Shown: positions 44,618-55,667 of the stretch, in pieces | Layout of the letters: each line of letters begins with the position of its first letter | Numbering within the stretch: the first letter of the stretch is position 1 | Assembly (NCBI RefSeq): GCF_014839805.1 | Contig: NC_051118.1 | Coordinates: forward strand, 10,036,391 to 10,100,390 | Reading direction: 5' to 3' | Length of the DNA: 64,000 nucleotides | Source of the DNA: Manduca sexta | Lineage: Eukaryota > Arthropoda > Insecta > Lepidoptera > Sphingidae | Notes under the pieces: model-generated | Told to the model about the DNA's origin: nothing | Seen by the model: only the letters and a program-made list of their open reading frames with translations | Databases searched by the model: none | Program-made: the position numbers and the translations under genes

Positions 44618-45117
44618 ACTGGTGTTAGGTCTCTCATATGTGAGAGTCCACCTGGGCCCTTATTCTGTATGATAGTGTAAACGCGTAACGCGGCCGTGTC
44701 ATGTTATCTTCGAGAAATATGCGTGAAATGGTATTCTGTAAGCCAAATTTCTATAGTCCTAAACATGATGCGTTGTGTTAAGTTCTTCTTACGCACTGTT
44801 ATAATAACGTGCGGGATAGAGAATAAGGCTCCTGAATAGGTACCACCGCAATGCGCAATGGCTATTTCTGCCGTGCCGTCGTGCAAGCAGCAGTGTGTAG
44901 TCACTATTGTTCCGGTTTAAAGGATATTGTTGCCAGTGTAACTACTAGACATAATGAGACTTAACTTCTCATGTCTCAGGATGGCGAGCACAGTGAAATA
45001 CCAAACAATATTTTGTAATTCAAGGTGTTGGATGGTGTTTTTACTATTTATGGGCGGTCGTATCGCTTACCATCAGGCGAACGACAACCTCGTCTCCTCA
45101 TTCAAAGCAATTAAAAA
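44618..45117 (+). repeat. Family B repeat split by a family D MITE
   Basis: ACTGGTGTTAGGTCTCTCAT and GTGAGAGTCCACCTG on the left; CTGAATAGGTACCACCGCAA onward on the right, to CATCAGGCGAACGACAACC. Removing 44655-44831 and one CTG restores the family's continuous sequence. Confidence 0.88.
44655..44831 (-). mobile_element. Family D MITE nested in a family B repeat
   Basis: TIRs GGCCCTTATTCT and AGAATAAGGCTC, 177 bp, flanked by CTG on both sides (44652-44654 and 44832-44834). The host sequence is known from other family B copies, so the insertion point is certain. Confidence 0.9.
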
Positions 45118-45530
45118 AATAATAATAAACAGGTTCAATTCGAATGCCAGTGCAAACGACTTACATGGTGCTAATAATTACCTAGTATTTTCATTTGGAA
45201 ACTTTTTCACTTCGAATCCAAGACTTAAATAGTTTTCGTGCCAAAATTCGCAGTTTATATCCTAGAGTTAATTAAATTCTTTTATCTTCGAATGTAAATA
45301 TTTCTGATAACAAAAATCAATTAGTCCAGTTTTTATAATCTAAGGTAAAGTTTTTACGGTATGTGAAACAAGACAGTGGTACTACCTCGGTTTAGCCATA
45401 TTTATTCTGTAGACAATTATGTCTACAGAAAGACTGCCACTTTAAAATTTATCTAAATCAGCTGAAATCATTACAACCTCATGAAATAACTAAATATTTT
45501 ATATTTGAAACTTTTTCAATGACTATATCA
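45118..45530. other. No feature seen
   Basis: Unassigned AT-rich sequence. Confidence 0.35.
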
Positions 45531-45743
45531 CTACATAGTATAAAACAAAGTCGCTTTCTCTGTCCCTATGTCCCTTTGTATGCTTAAATCTTTAAAACTA
45601 CGCAACGGATTTTGATGCTGTTTTTTTTATAGATAGAGTGATTCAAGAGGAAGGCTTATATGTATAATAACATCCATTAAATAGTGGAGAAATACTGTTA
45701 TTTTGTTATGTTATACCCGTGCGAAGCCAGAGCGGGTCGCTAG
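45531..45743 (+). mobile_element. Young Helitron (Lep1-like)
   Basis: ACTACATAGTATAAAACAAAG start; end ACCCGTGCGAAGCCAGAGCG then GGTCG and CTAG (45740-45743), followed by T. The ACCCG...CGGGT hairpin is intact. It is nearly identical to the reverse copy at 49469-49673. Confidence 0.85.
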
Positions 45744-45880
45744 TTCTTCTATATAACCCATTAATTAAGACCATTATTATGAGCCCAAACTCGCTATATG
45801 TTGAGTAAATTGCTGATACTGCAGCATCAGCTGATGGTTATCATGTCTTGAAAATACGCCGAAGTAATTACTATATAGGT

Positions 45881-45966
45881 GTAGCCCCTATCACATCATG
45901 GGATAGAACACACACGGCGAGAAATAGGTGCCAATGTCTACCCTTCGGGGAAACCGGCGTGTTGTG
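45881..45966 (+). repeat. Family T SINE, 3' part
   Basis: GTAGCCCCTATCACATCATG, GGGATAGAACACACACGGCG, TACCCTTCGGGGAAACC. Confidence 0.7.
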
Positions 45967-46117
45967 TATTTGTTTGTTTTCAAAATGGTAATACAATGTT
46001 ATAGACATATCTTGTCTACAGAATGAATAGACCGGGTCGACAAGAAAGTACACAGTAGGATTTTTATACCAAAAAATATTCGTGCGGACGTACCCGCGAG
46101 CAACACCTAGCGTGACT

Positions 46118-46168
46118 AGTCCGGTTCCAACAGACTGATATAATTGTATCGACTGTCGATGGCTAATT
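46118..46168 (-). repeat. Family C fragment
   Basis: Reverse scrap: CCGGTTCCAACAGACTGATA and TATCGACTGTCGATGGC. Confidence 0.6.
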
Positions 46169-46317
46169 ATAAAACAAATAAAACGTACTAGAATTCACTA
46201 TCACTGAAACAATTACATTTAATTATTACATTATCAATTTTCTTTTTAGTACGTCATTATTTGAAAACCAATTAATTCGTCTAGGTTTTGCAATATAATT
46301 TGAACACACTCACACTA

Positions 46318-46400
46318 AATACGCACACACACAGACAACCATTTGTCAGCTATGTGTATTCTGTCTCATGATGTAGAGAGTGACACCCCATCACAACATT
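46318..46400 (-). repeat. Family T SINE tail, weak
   Basis: TGTGTATTCTGTCTCATGAT and GTGACACCCCATCACA are the reverse of the T tail. Confidence 0.45.
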
Positions 46401-46512
46401 ATTTTTAAAATATGAATTCGTTCTTTTTAAAGCCGAAAGCATGCATTATTGATGTTGGAATTCTTGGTATATAGGCCATATATCTACACTACCTAGTATT
46501 TTGTTGGACATA

Positions 46513-46735
46513 GGGTTCCTTCTTCTTAATGGTTGCCCTATTACTAAGAATCGTAACTCCTTTTGCGTTTTGAAATCTGTTTCCAGTTGATACGATCCGT
46601 TACCTGATGGAAAGCAGTGCTGATGGGGATCTCCAGGTGTTAAGAGATCTGGTCTGACCATCTCTTCGGGTTTCGACCTCTGGGTCTTTTGTCCTCGACC
46701 TTTCCCGTCACAACCAGTTTCTCCAGGTTGTTAGG
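46513..46735 (-). mobile_element. LINE ORF2 C-terminal fragment
   Basis: On the minus strand one frame reads KLVVTGKVEDKRPRGRNPKR then WSDQIS before it breaks, and a shifted frame continues with DRINWKQISKRKRSYDS. The RPRGRxPxRWxDQI block is typical for the end of RTE/Jockey-like reverse transcriptase proteins. The CTTCTTCTT simple tail is at the left, as at 20639. Confidence 0.72.
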
Positions 46736-47287
46736 CTCTACATGCTACTAGAAATGATATTTTGTATCTGAAAAACAAAATAAGGCTCTGCGCAAACGCG
46801 CTTCATTAATGAGTTTAAGCATCTTACTTTTATTTTACTTATAAAAATATTCTTATTTAATTAAAACTAAAACTGCAAATGAATGTGAACAAAAACCGTT
46901 ATCCATGCCGATTGCACGAATATAAAAAATAAATAACCAACTTGCCAACTCCTAATAGGAAATACAATTGTTGTCTCATTCGCACGCATTGTGTTAGAAA
47001 GGGACGGACGTTTTAATCAACCGCCGTGTATTATCAAAATTTACTTTGGTTATTTATACCGAACAGGATTGCGCTCGAGGCGTTTAATTTGCGCAAAAAC
47101 GTTAATTCCAAATTCAGTTTGAAAATGGAAGCTGATTTTAAATAATTCTATTTATTTTTTAAAGAACATAGAATGTATAATTAATCTAATATTATAATAT
47201 TTAGGTAAGATGGTTTCAAGTTTTCATTATGCACTTACGTTGCGTAACATGAAATATACTATATTCTGATGATGTCTACATGGGACA
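46736..47287. other. No feature seen
   Basis: Unassigned sequence running into the gap. Confidence 0.35.
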
Positions 47288-47787
47288 NNNNNNNNNNNNN
47301 NNNNNNNNNNNNNNNNNNNNNNNNNNNNNNNNNNNNNNNNNNNNNNNNNNNNNNNNNNNNNNNNNNNNNNNNNNNNNNNNNNNNNNNNNNNNNNNNNNNN
47401 NNNNNNNNNNNNNNNNNNNNNNNNNNNNNNNNNNNNNNNNNNNNNNNNNNNNNNNNNNNNNNNNNNNNNNNNNNNNNNNNNNNNNNNNNNNNNNNNNNNN
47501 NNNNNNNNNNNNNNNNNNNNNNNNNNNNNNNNNNNNNNNNNNNNNNNNNNNNNNNNNNNNNNNNNNNNNNNNNNNNNNNNNNNNNNNNNNNNNNNNNNNN
47601 NNNNNNNNNNNNNNNNNNNNNNNNNNNNNNNNNNNNNNNNNNNNNNNNNNNNNNNNNNNNNNNNNNNNNNNNNNNNNNNNNNNNNNNNNNNNNNNNNNNN
47701 NNNNNNNNNNNNNNNNNNNNNNNNNNNNNNNNNNNNNNNNNNNNNNNNNNNNNNNNNNNNNNNNNNNNNNNNNNNNNNNNNNNNNNN
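47288..47787. other. Assembly gap, 500 N
   Basis: Exactly 500 N; frames reported across it are artefacts. A further single N is at 48259. Confidence 0.99.
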
Positions 47788-48689
47788 GGGAAAATGTATT
47801 TTTATAACAACAAATAAATACATTTTCGCTAAACAATGCCATTGATGTATTTATTTATTGTAGTAAAAAGCATGAAATATTTGTTCAAATTTACAAAAAT
47901 TTTAATTTTGGATTTGGGTAGTCAGTGTTTTGAGATATGAAATGAGGTTATTAACCAATTTAATTAAAGACTAACACAAGGGATCAGCAAGTAAATCTTT
48001 TTGTTACAATGAATTTATATTCTTATGTGATTTTTTATGTTATTTACTAAATAACGAAAATTTAATATGTAAGGTAGAGTCAACAAAAAAACGGAGTTTA
48101 TAACAAAGCCCACTATGTTTCATCAATAACAATCCATGTTTTCGTTTTTTTGTAACGCAAAAATATATATTAGTTCTTTTATTTTTAAATTTTATAATAT
48201 GTAGTGATATCTTGCAGTTATTATATTTTTCGTCAAAAGATTCTATCGATATTTAAAANACGTGTGCCTTCAAGGGTTCTGTTATAATTAATTCAACATA
48301 GTTTGTTTTTCTGAGATATTCCACAGATTCAAAAAAATATATCCCTATTGCTAGTTTTGCGATGCAATACTTTAAAGTTGTACAGAATTTCATACCTTCT
48401 TATAAGTTAACTACTACCCTCATAATTTTTAAACTAATACATCCAGTAGTTCAGTTGCCCATGATATGAGATATGTTTAGTAGTTAACTTTATTTCAGTC
48501 ATTTTAACACCAAAATAGAACAATATGAGCGATTATAAAAAACAAATCAAAGTTACCGACATGTCGATAGGCCCTCCACTTACGTTCTAGGGTAACTTTG
48601 AGGAATATTTTTGAACTTGTACCGTTTCTGAATATTCTTTTGGAGATAAAGTTTTTTACCGAAATGATATTGGGTAGTATTCTTTCCTT
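47788..48689. other. No feature seen
   Basis: Very AT-rich, no coding signal or repeat family recognised. Confidence 0.35.
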
Positions 48690-49180
48690 TTTAATCGACT
48701 TAAAAAAGGAGGTTATTTAATTCGTTGTATCTTTATGTTTGTTTAGCGCCATTTTTTATTGAAAATTGCATATTTATACAAACGTGCAACTGTTTTTTGC
48801 ATTTAAAAATTGAATTAAACCTACCTACACTCAATAAACTACAAAAATACTTTATGCAATAATTTTTTCCTAAAAAAATCTTCATTTAACGTTTACTCGA
48901 ATGTTAGACTTCTAAATAAAAATATTTTTCGGCTTTAAACGCGGTTTTTCATATTATAATTTTCTAGGTTTCCGAAACTGCAGCCTTCATAGTCACGGGG
49001 GGGTTGAGGGCTGCAAAGCCTTCGAAACTCGAAAAAATATTTTCAAAATCATCTACACTCAAAACCTACACTAAAACCATGATGGTCACGGGAGCCTGAG
49101 GTTTGCAAAGCCTTCGAAACTCGAAAAATAGTTTTATTTCTAAATCATCTACACTCAAATTATAGCTAACCTATGGTAGT
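48690..49180 (+). repeat. Family E repeat with an internal duplication
   Basis: Begins with TTTTTAATCGACTTAAAAAA (as at 33747). It contains CTGCAGCCTTCATAGTCACG, and then a ~110-base unit twice: TGCAAAGCCTTCGAAACTCG at 49012 and 49107, each followed by AATCATCTACACTCAAA. Confidence 0.62.
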
Positions 49181-49383
49181 GGCATGAACGCCTTGCCTCA
49201 CGGCACGCACTATACGTATCCATATATTTTAGTACCTCAGTTTATCACACTTCAAAGAGCGGAGCCAGCGCCGAGTAACCGCGTCGTCTCACTAGGGGTT
49301 ACGAATATTCCGATGTTCGCGGGACTCGCATCGGATCTTGATCGATAGTTTTCGGTTCGCTTTTAGCTTCGTAATATCTATTA

Positions 49384-49673
49384 CTAGCCACCCGCCCCGG
49401 CTTCGCACGGGTGCAATGCTGGTACTAAATACACTACAGAAAAACTGTGAACGTTGTATATAAAAACATAGCGGCCCGCTCTGGCTTCGCACGGGTATAA
49501 CATAACAAAATAACAGTATTTCTCCACTATTTAATGGATGTTATTATACATATAAACCTTCCTCTTGAACCACTCTATCTATTAAAAAAAACCGCATCAA
49601 AATCCGTTGCGTAGTTTTAAAGATTTAAGCATACATAGGGACAGAGAAAGCGACTTTGTTTTATAATATGTAG
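49384..49673 (-). mobile_element. Two Helitron 3' ends in tandem
   Basis: The first end is CTAG at 49384-49387 with CACCCGCCCCGGCTTCGCAC. A second, nearly complete element follows, from GCGGCCCGCTCTGGCTTCGC (about 49472) to GACTTTGTTTTATAATATG (about 49670). The second is almost the same as 45531-45743, apart from an 8-base indel and a few changes. Confidence 0.8.
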
Positions 49674-50095
49674 TGATTGTGATTGACATTTGTTTATTTT
49701 AATTTTTCGTTGTAGATAGTGGCGTTTGAAGGATTTAATTTAATTATGAAAACAAAAATAACTTAATGGCTAGGGTACCCTAACCAGGCTAGACCTGTAA
49801 TTTGGGAATCAGAAACAAACTGAATATTACACCTAATGTGGTTTTCTATAATTTGTTTAAATAGGTGCCTAAAATGAATTTAAACTAAATAATTGTTTGT
49901 TTTAACCTGTAAAATGAATTAAATAGGTAATTGAAACGACTGACTTGAGACGGTTAGAAGTGGCATCGCAGAGATCTTAGCAATAAGAGTAAGAGGTATC
50001 TTGAGAAATTACTTCCATAGTTTACAATTCTTGAACTAAAAATCAAACACGCATACGTTTTAAAGCTGTATGACGTATTACTTAAATGTTATTAG
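49674..50095. other. No feature seen
   Basis: Unassigned AT-rich sequence. Confidence 0.35.
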
Positions 50096-50098
50096 TTA

Positions 50099-50411
50099 GG
50101 TGGTAGTCAATACATTTTGTTTCGGCTTTAAGTAACTAAACAAGTATTGTTAGTCTAGTTAGTGGTTCTCGCAGTTGAAAGAAAAACGTAAAATATTATA
50201 AACATGGATATTTCGGCCTTTAAAATTTAATATGACGAAATTTTAAAGGCAGAAATATCCATGATTATTAATTATTTTACATTTTTCTTTCAACTGCGAG
50301 AACTAATCACTAACTAGACGTGAATTTAAATTCTTTACTTGCCAATACTTGTTTAGTTACCCAGATTAAAGCCGAAACAAAATGTATGAAAATGGACCTT
50401 GAGCTACCACC
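50099..50411. mobile_element. Foldback MITE with TTA target duplication
   Basis: Begins GGTGGTAG, ends CTACCACC, flanked by TTA on both sides (50096-50098 and 50412-50414). The arms, roughly 140 and 170 bases, are complementary in long blocks: ACATTTTGTTTCGGCTTTAA, TAACTAAACAAGTATTG, TTCTCGCAGTTGAAAGAAAA and ATGGATATTTC. The inner loop is small. The 3-bp TTA fits PIF/Harbinger, but the ends differ from the 3618 element. Confidence 0.88.
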
Positions 50412-50960
50412 TTAAGGTTAAAAGGTATTTCTAACCTTGATTTGAAGTACATGTTAGTCGTACAGTCATCGATATGTATGTAATACGTACTAGATTAGGC
50501 GTTCCGAACATTCACTGTTCAACTGAATTGAACTGCAATCCATTCAAACTGACTTCAGTATGATCATTATTGACAGCTTGTGGTTGTGTGTGGAGTTGCG
50601 CTAATGATATAGGAACTCGAGTCTAAGTGTACACCTGGATTTGAATAAAAGAATATTAGTCAAATAAGTAAAGTTATTTGTTATTCAAGTGAATAAATAG
50701 GTTATAACAGTGACGTTTTGGCAGCCATTTTAGTTCAGATTTTGAACAAATAGTTCACATTGACGTTACTTATATATTGATGGCAATATGCGTCTTTTTA
50801 TTGGCTTATTAAGTTATTAATCTAGGTTATGTCGTGTGCGAGTGTCCTGCGTTGTCTATTGTGTTGTCAGCAGTGAGAAAGAACCTTTTTGTTCCAATTT
50901 AAGTCATTGTAATCAGCACCAGTACATTTTTATACTGGCATACTGTCACAGCAAATGACC

Positions 50961-51180
50961 TCACTACACCTGATGGTAAGTGGAGTGGGGTCCAGTAGAA
51001 TGTCGACTGACGAGAGATGATTACCCCTCGCCAGTCGACACAATTATGCCGGTCTTTTGGAACCGGATATACACAAACTGATTCGGGAACGCGACATAAT
51101 TACGGGAGCTATGGAGGGTTTTAATACCTTGTGTACGGTGGTTGCTGTCCGGGCGGATATAAAATATATCCTACCACCAG
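50961..51180 (+). repeat. Family C repeat, full copy
   Basis: CACCTGATGGTAAGTGGAGT to ATATATCCTACCACCAG with all inner blocks. One of the two best copies. Confidence 0.87.
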
Positions 51181-52126
51181 TAATTTACAATTTCAAGATG
51201 AACGCACTATGGTGCCTGAATCTTGTAATTCGAAGTTATAAATTATGTCTATTGTTTAATTGCAGTTGAGGGTCCGTCAGACGAGTGACTGCATCATTGT
51301 ATTAAAACTAGTAAACTAGGACTCAGTGTGCAGTGCTATTTAAAAATTCCGTTAATGTATTTTCTTTGTACTACAGCTCTTACTCATCAGTAAAGAAAAA
51401 ATTCAAAGTGAACTGTTAAATAAAATACTCATTCCCGCAAGATTGTGCCGACCCTAGTCAGCGGTACCCCAGTAACTAGGAAGCCGCTTTGTGAAATTCG
51501 CGATGCTTTTCGACGTAGAGACGACCCCCATTCGGTTTTTCGAGGTCGGGTCCCCTACCCCTAGCTAAGTACTCCGCGTCTCTGCGCGCCTGGTATCTCT
51601 GTGTGGTTTGCACCTGGATCCTCGCACTGTTGTGAATTTATTTAATTATTTAGTGTTGAGATCTTTAGGTTTATGGTACTCTGGTAGGGGAGGAGATTTA
51701 TATTGTTTTGTTTAGTTATTTTTGAATAAACTTTTAATTTAAATCAAAACTTTTTTTAATTGTAAATTGACTACTATTTAACAAGCTATCACATAAATTT
51801 TAAAATATATTAAAATTGATTTATTTTTGTTGGAATGGGCTACCAGCTTTGGGCCGGTGGAAAGTGACGTCTCTAAGGCATTTTGTACGAGTCTTACGAG
51901 TACGAATACGAGAGTACGAGTATAGAAGTTCAACAAATTCCCATTAAAATTTCATATCTAAATCACAATTCGTCTAGCGCATGTCAATGGGCGATGGTGA
52001 TTATAATAGCCAAGAAATAACTTGAGGACTCTACCACGTGGTGGTCGTGGTATTGCGGGGTTGACTGTCTATACTTTTTTGTTCTAATGTGTTCAAGTTG
52101 TTAGCTAGCACCAGAATTTATACACT
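51181..52126. other. Unassigned; GC-rich block 51430-51620
   Basis: 51430-51620 is GC-richer (CGGTACCCCAGTAACTAGG, GAGGTCGGGTCCCCTACCC) and is followed by an AATAAA at 51725. It could be a 3' UTR or an LTR, but no matching coding frame or paired ends were found. TACGAGT repeats lie at about 51886-51922. Confidence 0.3.
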
Positions 52127-52170
52127 TGAATGACGAGACGAGCAAGTCGCTCGTTTGAAGTTAAGCACCT
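52127..52170 (-). repeat. Family B scrap
   Basis: TGAATGACGAGACGAGCAAG is the reverse of the family B end. Confidence 0.6.
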
Positions 52171-52451
52171 CAACTGTACACTGAAATACTAAAATATGAT
52201 GGCTAATGAGCAGAAAGTCCACTGAACATAGTCCTCCATTGAACATTCCCAAACCAATTTGTTACACTGTACTAAATACATTATGTAACATGTAAATGTA
52301 CAAAATTTTCTAAATATTAAATATGTAGTAACGTAATATTTATTAATGTAATTTTTTCCTAAAGTAACAACAATAGTGTGGGACATAAAAATAAATAAAA
52401 AGGTTTTTTTTCTTTTTTAATCTCACGGCAAGGGCTCACTGTCAAGTAAAA

Positions 52452-52665
52452 CTGCACCTGATTGTGACTTGAGTGGTGTCCAATAGAATGTCGACTGACG
52501 AGAGATGATTACCCATCGACAGTAGACACAATTATGCCGGCCTGTTTGAATGGAATATACACAGGGTGATCTCGGAGCGACTTTGCTTGAGCCACTATTG
52601 GTTTTAACACCTTGTGTACGGTGATGGCTATCTGGACGGATATAAAATATATCCTACCACCAGAA
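52452..52665 (+). repeat. Family C repeat, full copy
   Basis: CACCTGATTGTGACTTGAGT, GTCGACTGACGAGAGATG, TTTTAACACCTTGTGTACGG, TATATCCTACCACCAG. Confidence 0.83.
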
Positions 52666-52865
52666 AACTACTTATTTCAAGTATTGTACAACGCGTCGGT
52701 TAACACTTACGACTTGAGATAATTCATCACAAAATAACTTCTTTCCGTGCGTATTTCGTTTAGGTAAGCTTACTGATAAGCCTTCTTCTGTTTCAACATT
52801 TCTTCTGTTTTGAAGAGTAAGCATGATACCTGGCGATTTATTATATACGTGTATAAAAAAGTGAC

Positions 52866-52930
52866 TCCGTTACACCAGATGGTAAGTGGAGTGGAGTCCA
52901 ATAGAATGTCGACTGACGAGAGATGATTAC
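52866..52930 (+). repeat. Family C, first quarter
   Basis: CACCAGATGGTAAGTGGAGT to GACGAGAGATGATTAC, then unrelated sequence. Confidence 0.75.
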
Positions 52931-53339
52931 TATTAAATGTAATAATGAACGAACTAGCAAAAAATCTCTGTATGTTTTTGCTGTAAAACAGAAAATACCA
53001 AACACATGCTTGGTGGGTATTGTTAGATACCGGGCTTTCTTGAGTCATACTACTTTACGGATAATTTTGAACATTATGTACCACGAAATTGGTCTTTCTT
53101 TTAATTGGAATTCCGATATAAGAGAAATAAATCTCTGCTTGGTCTTTGGCATCATTGGGAGAGAACATTATAGACCTCAAGACTGGAGGACATTCGTATC
53201 TCAACGTCAAATCTCGCAAGAAACCAAAAAAGGTCCATCGAAATCAACAAAATTTTGAAGGCGTCTATGACAAAAAGGTTTGGAAATTTCTGCTCTAATC
53301 TCAACTAAGCAGTCAAATAATAAAGATATTCTAATTTAG

Positions 53340-54480
53340 TAACCAATCCAATAACATCGCGATAGCCAGATTCGGCGCAGTATTTTTGCGTATCGTAATC
53401 ATTGTTGCGATGACAGCTATCGTCCGGCCCGGGCAAATCAATGCCTTTATATACAATCATGCTTATGTACTACATAGTACGCGTGTATGCGTACGTAGAT
53501 AATCTCGTCATAGCTCGCGCCCGTTATGGTATTATGGTGGGGGTGGGGAGACACGGGCCCCCCGCGCTCCGTTTTAAAAATAACAGCGAATAGTGCACAA
53601 TGTTAAAGAGCGTTTATTTTAACGAAGATGTGCTGTAGGTTTTAAGTTCTATTGAAGGAGTCTGGTTCGTTGTTATACAGCATGGACAAGACGCAAGAAG
53701 CCATATGTAGATGTAATTATGGCTCCTTATTTGGATGTGGATTGCACTTGGTACGCAAAACGACAATGACTAATAGATCTATGAAGCAGTTGTCATTACA
53801 AATCGACCAATCACACAATAGCATTTTGAATTTCGAACATTTTAACAAGATGCCCAATCATTAGACGTAGTTTCTTCGGCTAAGGATGTCCTTCTTTAAT
53901 TATCGATAGCGCGTCGAGTCCGGCCGCTGTCCGTTATTTTCGAGCGTTCCAAATTTGTATTTTGTTCCTATTTTCATAATTGGTCGCGGGCGGCACGGGG
54001 CGGGTGGCGCCGCGGGCGTCATCGCACCCCTTCGCGTGGGTATTTAATGATTATACGCTGACTGCCACCTGATTGCTGGCACTCTGCCGCGCAGTCGATG
54101 ACTATTTGTCGATAAATTGATTGAATCGATATTGTGTTTACTATTGTTGTAAGGATAATATGATTAGTAATGAAAGTTTTAAGAATTTATGTTTTTAGTA
54201 GTAGTATATTTTTTCTTTTATAGTTACTATTGTTTATAAAAAATATTTTGTGAATATATTTTAACTTAATAAGCATAACATTAACTACAGACATTACTGA
54301 TGGTTCTCAAAGTTTTCTGAGTCATATCAATCAAAAATATTTTCGCAAACTTATTTCCTCGAAATCCAAACTATCGACAATCGACATCGCAGCCACAGCG
54401 CGATCACTCGCGGGGTGGCAAGCACTACACGGTAACACGCGTCAAGGGTGGCGCAGGGGATCGGAGGGACGCAGGGGAGG
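53340..54480. promoter_or_regulatory. GC-rich, repeat-poor island (regulatory candidate)
   Basis: None of the repeat families of this window were found here, and G+C is well above the surroundings at 53420-53570, 53930-54050 and 54390-54500 (for example GGGCGGCACGGGGCGGGTGG). Several ATCGAT and TAAT-type motifs occur (53897, 54126). A coding frame that I can support is missing. This may be an enhancer or a promoter with non-coding first exon of a gene outside the window; the call is an inference. Confidence 0.35.
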
Positions 54481-54891
54481 CGACAGCCGAGGGGGGGGGA
54501 CACCGCAGTACATAGCCCATGTATCAGTACATACCCTCAGTACATAGCCGTGGTGTATTCCCGAAATTTTGCAGTTATTTTGTATGGGAAACTAGGTTAC
54601 GCCGCGATTTATTCCGTACATCGGTGGACGGACCGGTCGTTCGGTTTTAACAATTTATATTTTATATACGTGCGTCTGTGTGTCAATGCACACATGGCCT
54701 TATATAATTCGTTGAACATCATACATACCATGTACTGACGCAGTCTTCGTATAAAAATTTGGAGGAAATACGAGAGTGTTTTACAAAGCAACATCGTGTC
54801 TAAACGTAGGCAAGAGAGTGCCAATTGAAAAAGATGCTAAATACAAGTTGACGTCACAAACATCTCCGAATCTTTAACTATAAAGAGCGTT
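54481..54891. other. No feature seen
   Basis: ACAGTACATAGCC occurs twice near 54510-54550. Otherwise unassigned. Confidence 0.35.
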
Positions 54892-55205
54892 ATAATAATA
54901 ATATCAGCTCTGTATTATAACTCTCATATTGGGCACGGGCCTCCTCTACTACTGAGAGGGATTAGGCCTTAGTACACCACGCTGGCCTAGTGCGAATTGG
55001 TAGACTTCACACCCTCAAAAGTCCTATAGAGAACTTCAGGTATGCAGGTTTCCTCACGATGTTTCCTTCACCGTTAAAGCAAGCGATAATTCACAAAGAA
55101 TACACACATTTATTTTAGTAGTCAGAGGTGTGTGCCCTTGGGTTTCGAACCTGCGGCCATTCGTCTCGGCAGTCCGTTTCACAAGCAACTAGGCTATCGC
55201 CGCTT
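54892..55205 (-). repeat. Family A SINE, full copy
   Basis: From ATAATAATATCAGCTCTG to GGCTATCGCCGCTTA; flanked by AGAGCGTT on both sides (54884-54891 and 55208-55215). Minus-strand boxes GCCTAGTTGCTTGTG and GGTTCGAAACCC. Confidence 0.9.
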
Positions 55206-55361
55206 ACAGAGCGTTTATCATCGAAATTCGCTGGACGAAAAATCTACCATTATTTAAAGAGAGCATTTCATTTTTATCAGTCTATAATCTTATAATGATA
55301 AAAGATCCAAACTATAACGATTGAGCCCTTTAGCGATAAATTACAACGCAACTGAAAGAAG

Positions 55362-55667
55362 TACTGGTGGTAAGTCTCTCATATGTGAGAGTCCGCCTGG
55401 GTAGGTACCACCGCAATGTCTATTTCTACCGCCAACATCAGTGTGTAGTCACTGTTGTGTTCCGGTTTGAAGGACATTGTAGCCAGTGTAACTACTAGAC
55501 ATAATGAGACTTAACATTTCATGTCTCAGGATGGCGAGCGCAGTAGAATACCAAACAATATTTGGTAATTCAAGGTGTTGGATGGTGTTACTGCTGTTTA
55601 TGGGCGGTATCGCTTACCACCAGGCGAACGGCAAGCTCGTTTCGTCATTCAAACAATAAAAAAAAAA
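55362..55667 (+). repeat. Family B repeat, full copy
   Basis: TACTGGTGGTAAGTCTCTCA to ACCAGGCGAACGGCAAGCTC, then a poly-A tail of eight or more. It can serve as the reference copy of the family. Confidence 0.88.

Noticed and set aside
47227..47842. Several long frames on both strands across the second gap
   Set aside because: They exist only because N has no stop codons.
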